DNA of 64,000 nucleotides, taken from assembly GCF_026341515.1 (NCBI RefSeq), contig NZ_JAPEOK010000003.1:1-64000 (forward strand). Direction: 5' to 3'. Position numbers and translations under genes: made by a program. Numbering within the stretch: position 1 is the stretch's first letter; every line of letters starts with the position of its first letter. The notes below the pieces were generated by a model, which saw only the letters and a program-made list of their open reading frames with translations, was not told the origin of the DNA and searched no databases. This DNA comes from Streptomyces sp. NBC_00878. GTDB lineage: Bacteria > Actinomycetota > Actinomycetes > Streptomycetales > Streptomycetaceae. This document shows positions 26,466 through 35,427 of this stretch, piece by piece.

Positions 26466-28106
26466 TCACTCCTCCGTCCCGCATGAACTCCCGTCGTCGG
26501 GCAGTGAGCCGTACAACAGGAAGTCGTCGACCTTCCGGTGCACGCACTTGGAGGACCCGTACCCGGTGTGGCCCTCGCCCTTGTTGTCGAGGACGACGGC
26601 CGACGAGCCGAGGCGGGCCGCGGTCTCCGTGGTCCAGCGGTACGGGGTCGCGGGGTCACCGCGGGTGCCGACGAGGAGCACCTTCGGGGTGTCGACGTCG
26701 CGTACCTTCTCGCGGATGTAGCTGGTGCCCTTCGGACGGCCGTAGCACATCAGGACCTGGGTGAGGCGGTACCGGCCGAAGACCGGGGAGGCCTCCTCGT
26801 ACTCGGTACGCAGCCGGTCGATGTTCTCGGTGACCTGGTCGGCGGTGGGCCGGTCGGGGTCGTCGGCGCAGTTGATCGCCACCAGCGCGGCCGGGAGGTT
26901 GTCGACGGGAATGTCGCCCTCCTCGATCAAGCCCCCCTCCCCGTCCTTGGTGAGCCCGCCGTTGCCCGGGACCGCACCGTCCCCCGGAACCGCACCGTCG
27001 CCGGGGACTGAACCGTCGCTGGGGACCGTGATGCCTCCGGGGAGCGTGATGCCGCCGGTGGAGAACCGCATGATGCCGCGGGTGTCGCCGTCCTGGACCA
27101 GCGAGGTCAGCGCCTGCGAGAGGGCCGGCCACAGCTCCTTGCTGTAGAGGGCCTGGCCGATGGCGCCCACCAGATCCTGGCCGGAGAACGGTTCGCCGAA
27201 GTCCCCCGGCACCGGGTCCTCGTCCAGCGATTCGATCAGCCGGACCACGTCGCGCCGGGCAGTGCGCGAATCCTGTCCGAACGCGCAGTTGATGTCCTCG
27301 GTGCACCAGTCGAGGAAGTCCGCAAGCGCTGTCTGCTGGCCCTGGGCGCTGGCGATGCCCTGTTCGCTCAGCGGTTCGGTGAGGGTGTCCACGCCGTCGA
27401 GCACCAACCGGCCCGTCTTCTCGGGGAACTGGGCCGCGTACACCGCGCCCAGCCGCGTTCCGTACGAGAAACCGAGGTAGTTGAGCTTCTTGTCGCCGAG
27501 GGCCTGGCGCATCACGTCGAGGTCGCGCGAGGCGTTGACCGTGCCTATGTGGGGCAGGACGGGCCCGGAGTGTTTGGCGCATTCCTCGGCGGCCTTGCGC
27601 AGCAGGTCGAGAGCCGCCCGCGGGTCGTTGCTGTCCTCCGCGTCGGGTTCCGTCTCGTCCGTGGCCTCGCCGGTCCCCTCACCGCAGCTGACCGGAGAGC
27701 TTCGGCCGACGCCGCGCGGGTCGAACGTCACCACGTCGTAGCCGTCGGTCAGGCCCAGAAAGTCCTTGCCGCCGGCGGTGAGTTCGCTGACTCCCGGTCC
27801 GCCGGGGCCGCCGAAGTTCAGGACCACCGAACCCCTGGACTTCCCCGTCGCCCGGAACCGGGCCAGGGCGAGGTCGAGCGTCCCGTCGGCCGGTTTCGCG
27901 TAGTCGAGCGGGACGGTCACCTTCCCGCACTGCAGGTACTTGGGCAGGTCGTCACCCTCGCAGGCGGACCACTTGATCCGCTGGCCGTAGAAGCGGGACA
28001 GATCGGGACGGTCGGTGTCCGCCGTGGCGACCGACGGTAGCGCGGCTCCCAGCAGGGCCAGCGTCACGGCTCCGGTGAACGCGCGGCGTTGGTGCGTGGA
28101 CAGCAT
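26466..28106 (-). CDS. Secreted alpha/beta hydrolase, tripeptidyl aminopeptidase (TAP) type
   Basis: 546 residues from ATG 28106 with GGGAGG five bases upstream. The signal peptide TGAVTLALLGAALPSVATA is clear. The alpha/beta hydrolase core has VVLNFGGPGGPGVS (oxyanion), DPRGVGRSSP, nucleophile elbow GFSYGTRLG, a late Asp region LLVGTRGDPATPY and catalytic His in GEGHTGYGSSKC, followed by the TAP C-terminal domain. These enzymes remove N-terminal tripeptides from secreted proteins. A Pro-Gly-Asp-Gly repeated loop (DNA near 26966-27035) is an in-frame expansion. It is probably monocistronic. Confidence 0.88.
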   Translation of the reverse strand: MLSTHQRRAFTGAVTLALLGAALPSVATADTDRPDLSRFYGQRIKWSACEGDDLPKYLQCGKVTVPLDYAKPADGTLDLALARFRATGKSRGSVVLNFGGPGGPGVSELTAGGKDFLGLTDGYDVVTFDPRGVGRSSPVSCGEGTGEATDETEPDAEDSNDPRAALDLLRKAAEECAKHSGPVLPHIGTVNASRDLDVMRQALGDKKLNYLGFSYGTRLGAVYAAQFPEKTGRLVLDGVDTLTEPLSEQGIASAQGQQTALADFLDWCTEDINCAFGQDSRTARRDVVRLIESLDEDPVPGDFGEPFSGQDLVGAIGQALYSKELWPALSQALTSLVQDGDTRGIMRFSTGGITLPGGITVPSDGSVPGDGAVPGDGAVPGNGGLTKDGEGGLIEEGDIPVDNLPAALVAINCADDPDRPTADQVTENIDRLRTEYEEASPVFGRYRLTQVLMCYGRPKGTSYIREKVRDVDTPKVLLVGTRGDPATPYRWTTETAARLGSSAVVLDNKGEGHTGYGSSKCVHRKVDDFLLYGSLPDDGSSCGTEE

Positions 28107-28447
28107 GAAGGCCTCCCGGGACGCCCCGGCGCGAGGCCGGGGATTCCCCCTCGAACACGATAAGGGGGCACCTCCGACCACGCCTCTGGGCGAGCGGACC
28201 GGCACCGGGGGCCTTACTCTGCGCGCCGCGCTTTCCGCCGCGCGTGCTTCCCCACGTTCCGCCCCGTTCCGCCGTGTCCCGTGCGGGTCCCGTTGTCCGG
28301 GGTCGCGGCAGCGCGCGGACAGGCAGGCAGTTCGACTGGCGCACCGCCCGATGGCGTGAAGAATCGGCAAGCCATAACCAGCATCGCCCACCGGCGTTCA
28401 TTCGGTGCGGGCGAGTGCCCGCGACCATGTCTGGAGGCAGGGAACCT
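28107..28447. other. Intergenic region upstream of peptidase gene
   Basis: 341 bases. It holds the peptidase ribosome site at its left edge and, at the right, GGAGG (28433-28437) that serves the small remnant below. No complete coding sequence with normal codon bias is seen. Confidence 0.45.
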
Positions 28448-28527
28448 ATGAAACGGGTTGCCCGAATGGTTTGACCATCGCGGCCGCCGCTTCCGGCGCT
28501 CAGCCGAGTGACACCTCCGAGGCCGGA
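28448..28527 (+). pseudogene. Remnant of a small secreted (chaplin-like) protein
   Basis: GGAGG is ten bases before ATG 28448, which encodes MKRVARMV then TGA. Adding one A after CGA would give MKRVARNGLTIAAAASGA, a typical signal-peptide start of Streptomyces chaplins and related small secreted proteins. After SGA the sequence turns to unrelated codons and reaches a strong terminator at 28528. It looks like a frameshifted gene that has lost its mature part. The chaplin assignment is inference from the leader only. Confidence 0.4.
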
Positions 28528-28560
28528 AGACCCCACCGGGCACACCCCCCGGTGGGGTCT
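28528..28560 (+). terminator. Perfect 13-bp stem terminator
   Basis: AGACCCCACCGGG and CCCGGTGGGGTCT pair perfectly around a 7-nt loop. The downstream bases are C/T-rich without a U-run, as is usual in Streptomyces. It follows the remnant of the small secreted gene. Confidence 0.75.
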
Positions 28561-28635
28561 CCCTCTGCCAGTCCCCGCACGCCTCGCGTCCCCCTGTACG
28601 ACGCTCACGAGCTGGCCGGGGCCGGGGTCACGTCG

Positions 28636-28731
28636 TCACTGGAAGGGCGAGGTCTCCTCCGGGTCGGTCAGGAACCGCTCCATCACGGTCAGGTCGTTTT
28701 CGGCCACCGGGCGCAGTGTTACGAGATCCAT
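28636..28731 (-). pseudogene. N-terminal fragment of a GNAT acetyltransferase
   Basis: ATG 28731 opens MDLVTLRPVAENDLTVMERF and LTDPEETSPFQ, the characteristic start of a RimJ/RimL-like GNAT protein. A TGA stop follows at codon 32. The acetyl-CoA-binding domain is absent; the sequence beyond is intergenic in character. This is a truncated gene beside an intact GNAT gene. Confidence 0.6.
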
Positions 28732-28929
28732 GAACGGTCAGCCTAGGCGCGGCCGACGGGCCGGTACTCCCTCGTGGGGAGGACACCGGCTCATTGCCGC
28801 GCCACGCACCTCGGACATCGGGAAGGATGCTGCGCGGGTGCGGCCGATCACCGCATTCCGCTCGCCGTGTTCCGCCCCCGTACCGTGCCGTGCCGTGTTC
28901 GGCCCTCCCGCATGAATGGAGCGCAATCG

Positions 28930-29799
28930 ATGACTTCTCCCAGCCCCGAAAGCCTCGTCGTCACGCAGGCCACGCTCGACGACTGGCCCGTGATCAAGGG
29001 GTGGGCGGCGGACGAGGGGTGGGATCCGGGGGAGTCGGACGGCGGGTGCTTCTTCGCCCAGGATCCCGAGGGGTTCTTCCTCGGCCGGATCGACGGTGAG
29101 CCGGTCTCGGCGATCTCCGTGGTCAACTACGGTCCTGACTACGCCTTCCTGGGCTGCTATCTCGTACGTCCGGATCTGCGGGGCCGCGGCTACGGCCTCA
29201 CCACCTGGAAGACGGCCCTCGCCCACGCGGGCGGCCGGACGATCGGACTCGACGGAGTGGTCGCCCAGCAGGACAACTACCGCCAGTCGGGGTTCGAACT
29301 CGCCTACAAGACCTTCCGGTTCGGAGGCGTGCTCGGAGACGTCCCGGCCGCGGGTGAGTCGGACGGAACCGGTGTCCGGGCGGCCGAGGCGTCGGACCTC
29401 GACGCGATCACGGCGTACGACAGTGCCTGTTACCCCGCCGACCGACCGGGCTTCGTGCAGCACTGGCTCACCGGCCCCGGGCACCGCGCCCTGGTCCGTA
29501 TCGTCGACGGTCGGCTCACCGGCTACAGCGTGATCCGGCCCGCGCTCACCTCCCTGCGCGTCGGACCGCTGTTCGCCGACACCCCGGACGACGCCCGCGC
29601 TCTCTTCGCCGGGCTGGCCGCTGAAGCCGACGGCCGCCCGGTAGCCGTCGACATCCCCGAGACGAGCGTGGCGGGCGTCGCCATGGCCGAGGCGTACGGT
29701 CTGACTCCGTCGTTCGAGACGGCCCGGATGTACACCGGCCCCGTCCGCCCGCACGCCACGGCCCGGGTCTACGCAGTCACCACACTCGAACTCGGCTAG
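28930..29799 (+). CDS. GNAT N-acetyltransferase, two-domain
   Basis: 289 residues from ATG 28930 with GGAG nine bases upstream (an ATG at 28912 is an alternative). The N-terminal GNAT domain has CYLVRPDLRGRGYGLTTWKTA (the R/Q-x-x-G-x-G/A acetyl-CoA loop) near residues 76-96. The C-terminal half (GVRAAEASDLDAITAYDSAC... to ARVYAVTTLELG) matches the second, non-catalytic-looking GNAT_18-type domain. The substrate is unknown. Its last four bases overlap the convergent acyltransferase stop. Confidence 0.85.
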   Translation: MTSPSPESLVVTQATLDDWPVIKGWAADEGWDPGESDGGCFFAQDPEGFFLGRIDGEPVSAISVVNYGPDYAFLGCYLVRPDLRGRGYGLTTWKTALAHAGGRTIGLDGVVAQQDNYRQSGFELAYKTFRFGGVLGDVPAAGESDGTGVRAAEASDLDAITAYDSACYPADRPGFVQHWLTGPGHRALVRIVDGRLTGYSVIRPALTSLRVGPLFADTPDDARALFAGLAAEADGRPVAVDIPETSVAGVAMAEAYGLTPSFETARMYTGPVRPHATARVYAVTTLELG

Positions 29800-30905
29800 C
29801 CCGTCGGGCGCACGCCGCCCGTCGGGGCCTCGCCGCGGTGGTTGAACATCCAGGACATGCGGGGTTCGACGACGAACCGGAATGTGGAACGGACCGGCCC
29901 CGAGCACAGCACCGTGATGAGCCCCACGGCGGCCGCCGTGACGGCCAGTTCGCCGAGCGGGGTACGCACCCACGCGTGGTCGTACCAGTCCCAGAAGCGG
30001 GACGCCTTGATGACGAAGCCGTGCAGCAGATAGCCGTACATCGTCCCGGCCCCCAGAGCGGTGCACCACAGGTGCCTGCCCGGTACCCATGCCAGGAAGC
30101 AGGCCGTCAGGACCAGGGCGAGAAGGAACAGCGCAGGGGTGGTGAACAGCCCCGCCCAGTTCGGCGCGCCCTGGCCCGTGACGCTGCCCCGGTGGTAGAA
30201 CCATCCGGCACTGAACCAGGGCGCCACCGCGTACGCCGCACCGAGTGCCGCTGCGGCCACCGGCAGCGCGAGCAGCCGTACGCGCCAGGTGCGCAGCCGC
30301 TCGAAGTGCTCGGCGCGCAGCGTCAGTCCGAGCACGAAGAACGGCAGGAAGCCCAGCACCCGTTGGATCGCGATGTCCCCGCCCAGGTCCGGTGAGACGG
30401 CGGCCAGCACGGCGAAACCCAGCGCGACCGGTACCGGGTGGCGCAGCGCCAGCCAGATCGGTGTCGTCAGCCGCCAGACGAACAGCGCGACCAGGAACCA
30501 CATCAGGTACCAGGGATCCAGCAGGCTCAGCGGATAGCTCGGATCGTCCTGCGCCCAGCGGTAGAAGAGCGTGTAGGCGGTCTCGAAGACGAGGAACGGC
30601 ACGACGACGCCCGACAGCAGTCGGCGCACCCGGCCCGGCGCCATGTCGAAACTCCGGGAGAAATAGCCGGAGATGAGAGCGAACGCGGGCATGTGGAAGG
30701 CGTACACAGTCAGATACGCCGCCGTCGCGGTCCTGCTGCCGTGGGTCAGCGGCTCCCACGCGTGACCGCAGGCCACCAGCACGATGGTGAGGTACTTCAC
30801 GTTGTCGAAGTACGGGTCTCTGCGGGCGGGCGCCGGCCGGGCCCGCTTCTCGGGCAGGCGTTCCCGCAGAGCTAAGGGCGCGGGGGCTGGTACGTCTTGC
30901 GACAT
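29796..30905 (-). CDS. Membrane acyltransferase (acyltransferase-3 family)
   Basis: 369 residues, about ten predicted membrane helices. It has the family start DPYFDNVKYLTIVLVACGHAWEP with catalytic His in GHAW, ALISGYFSR, and the conserved WYLMWFLVALFVWRL and YGYLLHGFVIK segments. These integral proteins O-acylate sugars, wall polymers or antibiotics, or act as a permease-like module. The N-terminal ~28 residues are cytosolic and Arg-rich. CAGGAGATGCG precedes the ATG. The gene is convergent with a GNAT protein and divergent from an empty region before ogt. Confidence 0.85.
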   Translation of the reverse strand: MSQDVPAPAPLALRERLPEKRARPAPARRDPYFDNVKYLTIVLVACGHAWEPLTHGSRTATAAYLTVYAFHMPAFALISGYFSRSFDMAPGRVRRLLSGVVVPFLVFETAYTLFYRWAQDDPSYPLSLLDPWYLMWFLVALFVWRLTTPIWLALRHPVPVALGFAVLAAVSPDLGGDIAIQRVLGFLPFFVLGLTLRAEHFERLRTWRVRLLALPVAAAALGAAYAVAPWFSAGWFYHRGSVTGQGAPNWAGLFTTPALFLLALVLTACFLAWVPGRHLWCTALGAGTMYGYLLHGFVIKASRFWDWYDHAWVRTPLGELAVTAAAVGLITVLCSGPVRSTFRFVVEPRMSWMFNHRGEAPTGGVRPTG

Positions 30906-31280
30906 CGCATCTCCTGGCCTCGGGGCGGGGAATCGGCCCTTCCCGCCTGCCCCCTCCCGTACGGCTCAGTCGGCGCGTACGTTCGCGGCATCAGCGGCAA
31001 CCGCCTGCTTCACGATTCCAATTCTCCCGCCGGTCACCCCACGGAGGCGTGCGCCACGCCCTCGTCCACCCTCATGCCGTTCACGAACGGCACGCTCGGC
31101 TTCTACACGCCCGAGAACGCGGCGGCGCGCTTCTTCGCTTGAGCCGGAGTGACCGCCGAGCCAGGGTGACCGCCGCCCTGCCCGGGCGACGCTGCGTGAT
31201 GTCCGAATCCCGCCAGCATCCGTGATCGGTACGCCCCACTGTGGGATATAGAACGAAAAGCGGATGAAAGGGAGGCGACG
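30906..31280. other. Intergenic region before ogt
   Basis: 375 bases. A short plus-strand frame ends MPFTNGTLGFYTPENAAARFF-Ala-stop at 31142; it has unusually protein-like composition but no ribosome site and no recognised family. It may be the tail of a lost gene. The ogt ribosome site GGGAGG lies at the right edge. Confidence 0.4.
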
Positions 31281-31784
31281 ATGACCGCCTATACGACGAT
31301 CGACAGCCCGCTGGGTGAACTGCTGCTGGTCGGTGAAGAGGACCCGGACGGCGTGACGTTGACCTCGCTGACCATGCCGGGGCAGCGGAACGCCCCTGCC
31401 GTGAAGCCCGGTTGGCGGCGCGACCCGGACCGCTTCGCGGACATCGCTCGCCAGCTGACCGCCTACTTCGCCGGTGAACTCACCGAGTTCGACACCGAGT
31501 TCACTCCGGGTGGCACGGACTTCCAGCAGCGCGTGTGGCATGCGCTGGAGGAGATCCCGTACGGCACGTCGACCACGTACGGAGCGCTCGCCGAGCGGCT
31601 CGGCGTGCCCCGCGACCGGAACCAGGCACTGGGCGCGGCGATCGGCGCGAACCCGCTGCTGCTGGTGCGCCCGTGCCACCGGGTGATCGGAGCCGACGGC
31701 ACCATGCGCGGTTACGCCGGCGGCGTCGAGCGCAAGGTCCAGCTCCTCACCCACGAGGGCGTCCTGCAGCCCACCCTCCTCTGA
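31281..31784 (+). CDS. ogt: Methylated-DNA--protein-cysteine methyltransferase
   Basis: 167 residues. The suicide enzyme moves the methyl group from O6-methylguanine to its own cysteine. The active site PCHRV is intact (Cys132). It is preceded by the DNA-binding helix-turn-helix YGTSTTYGALAERLGVPRDRNQALGAA and followed by GYAGGVERKVQLLTHEG. An ATG with GGGAGG upstream sets the start. A 2OG-Fe(II) oxygenase gene follows 20 bp later in the same direction, suggesting an alkylation-damage operon. Confidence 0.93.
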   Translation: MTAYTTIDSPLGELLLVGEEDPDGVTLTSLTMPGQRNAPAVKPGWRRDPDRFADIARQLTAYFAGELTEFDTEFTPGGTDFQQRVWHALEEIPYGTSTTYGALAERLGVPRDRNQALGAAIGANPLLLVRPCHRVIGADGTMRGYAGGVERKVQLLTHEGVLQPTLL

Positions 31785-31804
31785 CCTCCGAGGCAGTCCC
31801 CACC

Positions 31805-32524
31805 ATGAACGACACCACATCCCCGGCGGCCCGGACAGCAGCGCAGGACTGGGCCGCCCTGACCGACGAACTCGACGAGCACGGCAACGCGCTCACCGGA
31901 CAGCTCCTCACCCCCGGGCAGTGCCACGAGATCGCCGCCCTGTACGACGAGGACGACCGTTTCCGCGCGACCATCGACATGGCCCGCCATCGCTTCGGCT
32001 CCGGCCAGTACCGCTATTTCACGCACGAACTGCCGGATGTCGTAAGGGAGTTGCGTGAGGCCTTCTACCCACGGCTGCTGCCCATCGCGCGCGACTGGGC
32101 CGAGCGGCTCGGCCACCCCGCGCCCTGGCCCGACACGTTGGGGGAGTGGATGGCGCTATGCCATGCTGCCGGGCAGTCCAAGTCCGCCCAGATCCTGCTG
32201 CGTTACGGGCCGGGCGACTGGAACGCCCTGCACCGTGACGTGTTCGGCGATCTGCTCTTCCCGCTCCAGGTCGTGATCGGCCTCGACGTCCCGGGAGTCG
32301 ATTTCACGGGCGGCGAGTTCATCATGACCGAGCAGCGCCCGCGCGCCCAGTCCAGGGGATCGTCCACGACCCTGCCCCAGGGCCACGGTCTGATCTTCAC
32401 CACCCGCGACCGGCCCGTGGCCTCCAGGCGGGGCTGGTCCACCGGCCCCATGCGGCACGGAGTGAGCACCGTCCGCTCCGGGCGACGGCGCACGCTCGGG
32501 CTGGTCTTCCACGACGCGAAATGA
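31805..32524 (+). CDS. 2OG-Fe(II) oxygenase (possible AlkB-like partner of Ogt)
   Basis: 239 residues in the double-stranded beta-helix oxygenase group. HRD (in WNALHRDVFGDLLFP) gives the first iron ligands, the distal His is in MRHGVSTV, and the Arg for 2-oxoglutarate is in the following SGRRRTLGLVFHD. The N-terminal part (ATIDMARHRFGSGQYRYF) matches the proline-hydroxylase/AlkB-related family often encoded beside ogt. Likely roles are oxidative dealkylation of nucleic acid or protein hydroxylation. It is co-transcribed with ogt. Confidence 0.8.
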   Translation: MNDTTSPAARTAAQDWAALTDELDEHGNALTGQLLTPGQCHEIAALYDEDDRFRATIDMARHRFGSGQYRYFTHELPDVVRELREAFYPRLLPIARDWAERLGHPAPWPDTLGEWMALCHAAGQSKSAQILLRYGPGDWNALHRDVFGDLLFPLQVVIGLDVPGVDFTGGEFIMTEQRPRAQSRGSSTTLPQGHGLIFTTRDRPVASRRGWSTGPMRHGVSTVRSGRRRTLGLVFHDAK

Positions 32525-32602
32525 TCACCCGGTTGGCGCCCGGGACACCGACTCGCCCGAAACTCCGTTGCCCGCCCGTTCTGAGGATGCTGGAGTGACG
32601 CA

Positions 32603-33382
32603 ATGGATCACACAGCGGTACTGGCCCTGTTCGACCGGGACATGCGCGAGGGCGCGCGCCCCTTCGGCCTCGACTCCGTGGTGGAGCGCGTCGGAGCGGT
32701 GGTGCGGCACGTCGGACCCGAGAAGGGCTGGAACGGGGTGCTCTGGTCGGACCTCTCGGAGGCCGACGCCGACGCGGCGATCGCCGAGCAAGTGCGCCAC
32801 TTCACGGGCCTGGGCCTGGAGTTCGAGTGGAAGCTGTACGCGCACGACCGGCCCGTCGATCTGGGCCGACGGCTGCGCGCGGCCGGCTTCACGGCCGAAC
32901 CCGTGGAGACGCTGATGATCGCCGAGGTCGGCGAGCTGGACCTCGACGTCCGGCCGCCGCAGGGCATCGAGCTGCGGGCCGTCACCGACGCCGCGGGCGT
33001 CGACCTCGTGGCCAACGTCCATGAGCAGGCCTTCGGCACGGACAGCTCCCGGCTCCGGCACCTGCTGCTCACCCAGCTCGCCGAGGAGCCGGACACCGTG
33101 GTCGTCGTCCTGGCCCTCGCCGGTGACGTGCCGGTGAGCTCGGCCCGTATGGAACTCATCCCCGGCACACAGTTCGCGGGACTGTGGGGCGGCGGCACCG
33201 TCGAGGCCTGGCGCGGCCGCGGCATCTACCGCGCCCTGGTCGCACACCGCGCCCGAATCGCCACCGAGCGCGGCTACCGCTACCTTCAGGTCGACGCCTC
33301 GGACGACAGCCGCCCCATCCTCGAACGCCTCGGCTTCACCCCACTGACGACGACCACGCCGTACATGTACGTGGCCCCGTAA
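32603..33382 (+). CDS. GNAT N-acetyltransferase
   Basis: 259 residues. The N-terminal ~110 are a degenerate GNAT-like region (GWNGVLWSDLSEADADAAIAEQ). The C-terminal GNAT domain has LWGGGTVEAWRGRGIYRALVAHRARIA (acetyl-CoA loop RGRGIY near 206-212) and ends YLQVDASDDSRPILERLGFTPL, the classic beta6-beta7 region. It starts at an ATG 78 bp after the oxygenase, so it may belong to that transcript. The substrate is unknown. Confidence 0.85.
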   Translation: MDHTAVLALFDRDMREGARPFGLDSVVERVGAVVRHVGPEKGWNGVLWSDLSEADADAAIAEQVRHFTGLGLEFEWKLYAHDRPVDLGRRLRAAGFTAEPVETLMIAEVGELDLDVRPPQGIELRAVTDAAGVDLVANVHEQAFGTDSSRLRHLLLTQLAEEPDTVVVVLALAGDVPVSSARMELIPGTQFAGLWGGGTVEAWRGRGIYRALVAHRARIATERGYRYLQVDASDDSRPILERLGFTPLTTTTPYMYVAP

Positions 33383-33483
33383 CCGAGGTATCCGGCCTGC
33401 CGTGACGGGTTCGCCGCGATGTCGGCCCGTCGCTGAGATGACGGCCGGTCGCTGAGTGTTGCCGGACGCGGGAGCACGCCTTC

Positions 33484-34365
33484 TCACAGATCGAGTTGGT
33501 ACTGCACCGCCTGGTGCGTGGGCAGATAGCCGAGGGTGTCGTTGATGCCGCGCATGTGCGTGTTGCTGTCGGCCATGTCCGTGAGGAGGCCGCCGAGTTC
33601 CGGGTGGTGCTCGCGGGCCTGTCGGATGGACCGCGCCTTCATCCAGAGACCGAGACCGTGGCCTCGGTGTTCGGGCAGCACACCGGTCCCGTAGTGCTGC
33701 GCGTCCCCTTGGCCGGTGCCCGGAACGACGAGTTCGGAGAAGCCGACGACCGACCCGTCCGCGGTGTCCACCACGGCGACGGTGTGCAGCAGTTCACCCC
33801 GCTTGGCGATCGCCTCGGCTGCGGAGAGCACCCGGTCCACGTCCCAGACGACCGTGCCGTAGTCGGTTCCGTCCATCGGCATGTCGTCCATGGCCCGGCG
33901 CGACTCGGCGAAGGTACGCGCCAGTTCGGGCGGCACCGTGCCGTCCCACTCGATCAACCGATAGCCCTCATGCGGCTGTTCGGCGATCTCGTCGATGCGG
34001 TGGAGGTCGGCGTCGGCCAGCGGGAGCCGTGCGTATGTCAGTGCCAGTACCTCGCGGAAGCCGCGCGCCGCCAGGAAGAGGTCGCCGGGGGCGTCGGTCT
34101 CGGCCTGGGCGAGAACGGAGCGGCGCCGCTCGTCGCGTGCCGCCGCGACGGCCGCGTCCAGGAGAGCGCCGCCGACACCACGCCGTCGCTCGGTCCGGTG
34201 CACGGCGATCTCCAGCTCGGCGAGATGCTCCTGCCCCTCCTTGGTGAACAGCCGCAGAAAGGCGGACCCGACCGGTGCCCCCTCGTCGTCGGACGCGAGC
34301 CATGCCAGACGGCGGCTCGACGCGCCGGCCTGGGCGTCGGTGAGCGCGGTGATGCGATGCGGCAA
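33484..34365 (-). CDS. Tandem GNAT N-acetyltransferase
   Basis: 293 residues from TTG 34365, five bases after GGAG. Two GNAT domains are seen: residues ~1-110 with ELEIAVHRTERRRGVGGALLDAA, and ~145-290 with YGTGVLPEHRGHGLGLWMKARSIRQA and TDMADSNTHMRGINDTLGY. Both acetyl-CoA loops look functional. This arrangement is common in Streptomyces proteins of unknown substrate, some related to mycothiol synthase. It is convergent with the preceding GNAT gene. Confidence 0.85.
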   Translation of the reverse strand: MPHRITALTDAQAGASSRRLAWLASDDEGAPVGSAFLRLFTKEGQEHLAELEIAVHRTERRRGVGGALLDAAVAAARDERRRSVLAQAETDAPGDLFLAARGFREVLALTYARLPLADADLHRIDEIAEQPHEGYRLIEWDGTVPPELARTFAESRRAMDDMPMDGTDYGTVVWDVDRVLSAAEAIAKRGELLHTVAVVDTADGSVVGFSELVVPGTGQGDAQHYGTGVLPEHRGHGLGLWMKARSIRQAREHHPELGGLLTDMADSNTHMRGINDTLGYLPTHQAVQYQLDL

Positions 34366-34485
34366 GGCGTCTCCGTCACGGTTGAGGTGCGGTGCGGTGC
34401 GGGCTGCGGGGGAAGCCCGCAGACGCTACCCGTGACGGAGGACGACCTGCAACAACACTGCGCGATGCGCCGCGATCTGTCGTGG

Positions 34486-34752
34486 TCAGCGGCGGCCCGC
34501 CTTCGACCGGTCAAGAGCCGCGACACCGAACGCCGCGAGCCCGATCTGGATCAGCCACTCGATCCAGTCCACCCCATTGGTGTCGGACACGTCGAACGCG
34601 TTCGCCAGCGCCGAGCCGATGAGCGCGGCCACGATGCCGACCCCGATCGTCCACAGAATGCCGATGCGCTGACGGCCCGGAACAACGAGCCGGCCCAGCA
34701 CACCGATGATGATGCCGATCACGATGGCACTGATGATGCCCGAGATCTCCAT
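34486..34752 (-). CDS. GlsB/YeaQ/YmgE family small membrane protein
   Basis: 88 residues, three membrane helices: GIISAIVIGIIIGVLGRLV, ILWTIGVGIVAALIGSAL and WLIQIGLAAFGVAAL. The glycine-rich first helix followed by PGRQ, then the GVGIVAALIG motif, identify the transglycosylase-associated/GlsB family, linked to general stress responses. It is longer than average because of an insert before helix 3. A single-gene unit upstream of the GNAT gene on the same strand. Confidence 0.88.
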   Translation of the reverse strand: MEISGIISAIVIGIIIGVLGRLVVPGRQRIGILWTIGVGIVAALIGSALANAFDVSDTNGVDWIEWLIQIGLAAFGVAALDRSKAGRR

Positions 34753-34826
34753 CTCAGCCCCTTTTCGTCATACTCCTTACTGATACGAGTGCCCCCAAGA
34801 CGTGAGTACAGTCCGGGCAGTTCCCC

Positions 34827-35372
34827 TCAGCCGGCGCCGTCGCCGATCCAGCCGGTGACCGCCAGCACCTCACGCGCGATGTCGATCACCTCGCGGTCGT
34901 CCGTCACCACGCGTACGGTGTCCGCGGGCGCCCGCTCCTCCAGCAGGCGGGCCTTGTGCGCGCTGCCCCGCAGCTCCTGTTCCAGCTCGGAGCCGAGCTC
35001 GCGCCCCTTCAGCCGCTTGGCGGCGGTGGCGTCGCCGGCCGTGAGGAGCACTCGTACGAGCCGTACGTCATCGCCCATCGCCCGCTCGAACATGCCCGCC
35101 GCCTCGGCCAGCACGCTCACGGTGTTCGTATAGATGAGGCGCCGGTGGCCGAGCTCGGCGAAGTTCCCCCACACCGCCGCCAGATTGCGTTCGGTGATCC
35201 CCGCCCGGTGCGGGTCGTCCTCCGGCGCCGGATGCACCTGCCCCATGAAGTCACCCTCCAGTACGGCGTGGGCGACCTGGGCCCGCCGCAGCCGGGCCGA
35301 AACCTCCCAGCCGACGGTCGACTTCCCGACGCCGGCGCGCCCACCGATGAGCAGAACCTCCGCATGACTCAT
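34827..35372 (-). CDS. P-loop nucleoside kinase-like protein
   Basis: 181 residues. The Walker A loop GGRAGVGKST (about 10-19) is perfect, followed by a helix and an EGDFMGQVHP segment resembling the acceptor region of small kinases. A later LIYTNTVSV strand and an RxxR-like lid KRLKGRELGSELEQEL are also seen. It resembles gluconate/shikimate or chloramphenicol-phosphotransferase-type P-loop proteins. Neither substrate nor a partner gene is evident. Confidence 0.75.
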   Translation of the reverse strand: MSHAEVLLIGGRAGVGKSTVGWEVSARLRRAQVAHAVLEGDFMGQVHPAPEDDPHRAGITERNLAAVWGNFAELGHRRLIYTNTVSVLAEAAGMFERAMGDDVRLVRVLLTAGDATAAKRLKGRELGSELEQELRGSAHKARLLEERAPADTVRVVTDDREVIDIAREVLAVTGWIGDGAG

Positions 35373-35427
35373 GGGAGCAGCCTGCCAGCCGGGGGCCGGT
35401 CACGGCGATCGAGAATCGCCCGAAAGG

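Noticed and set aside
30991..31142. Small gene ending PENAAARFFA
   Set aside because: No ribosome site or recognised family; kept only as an intergenic note.
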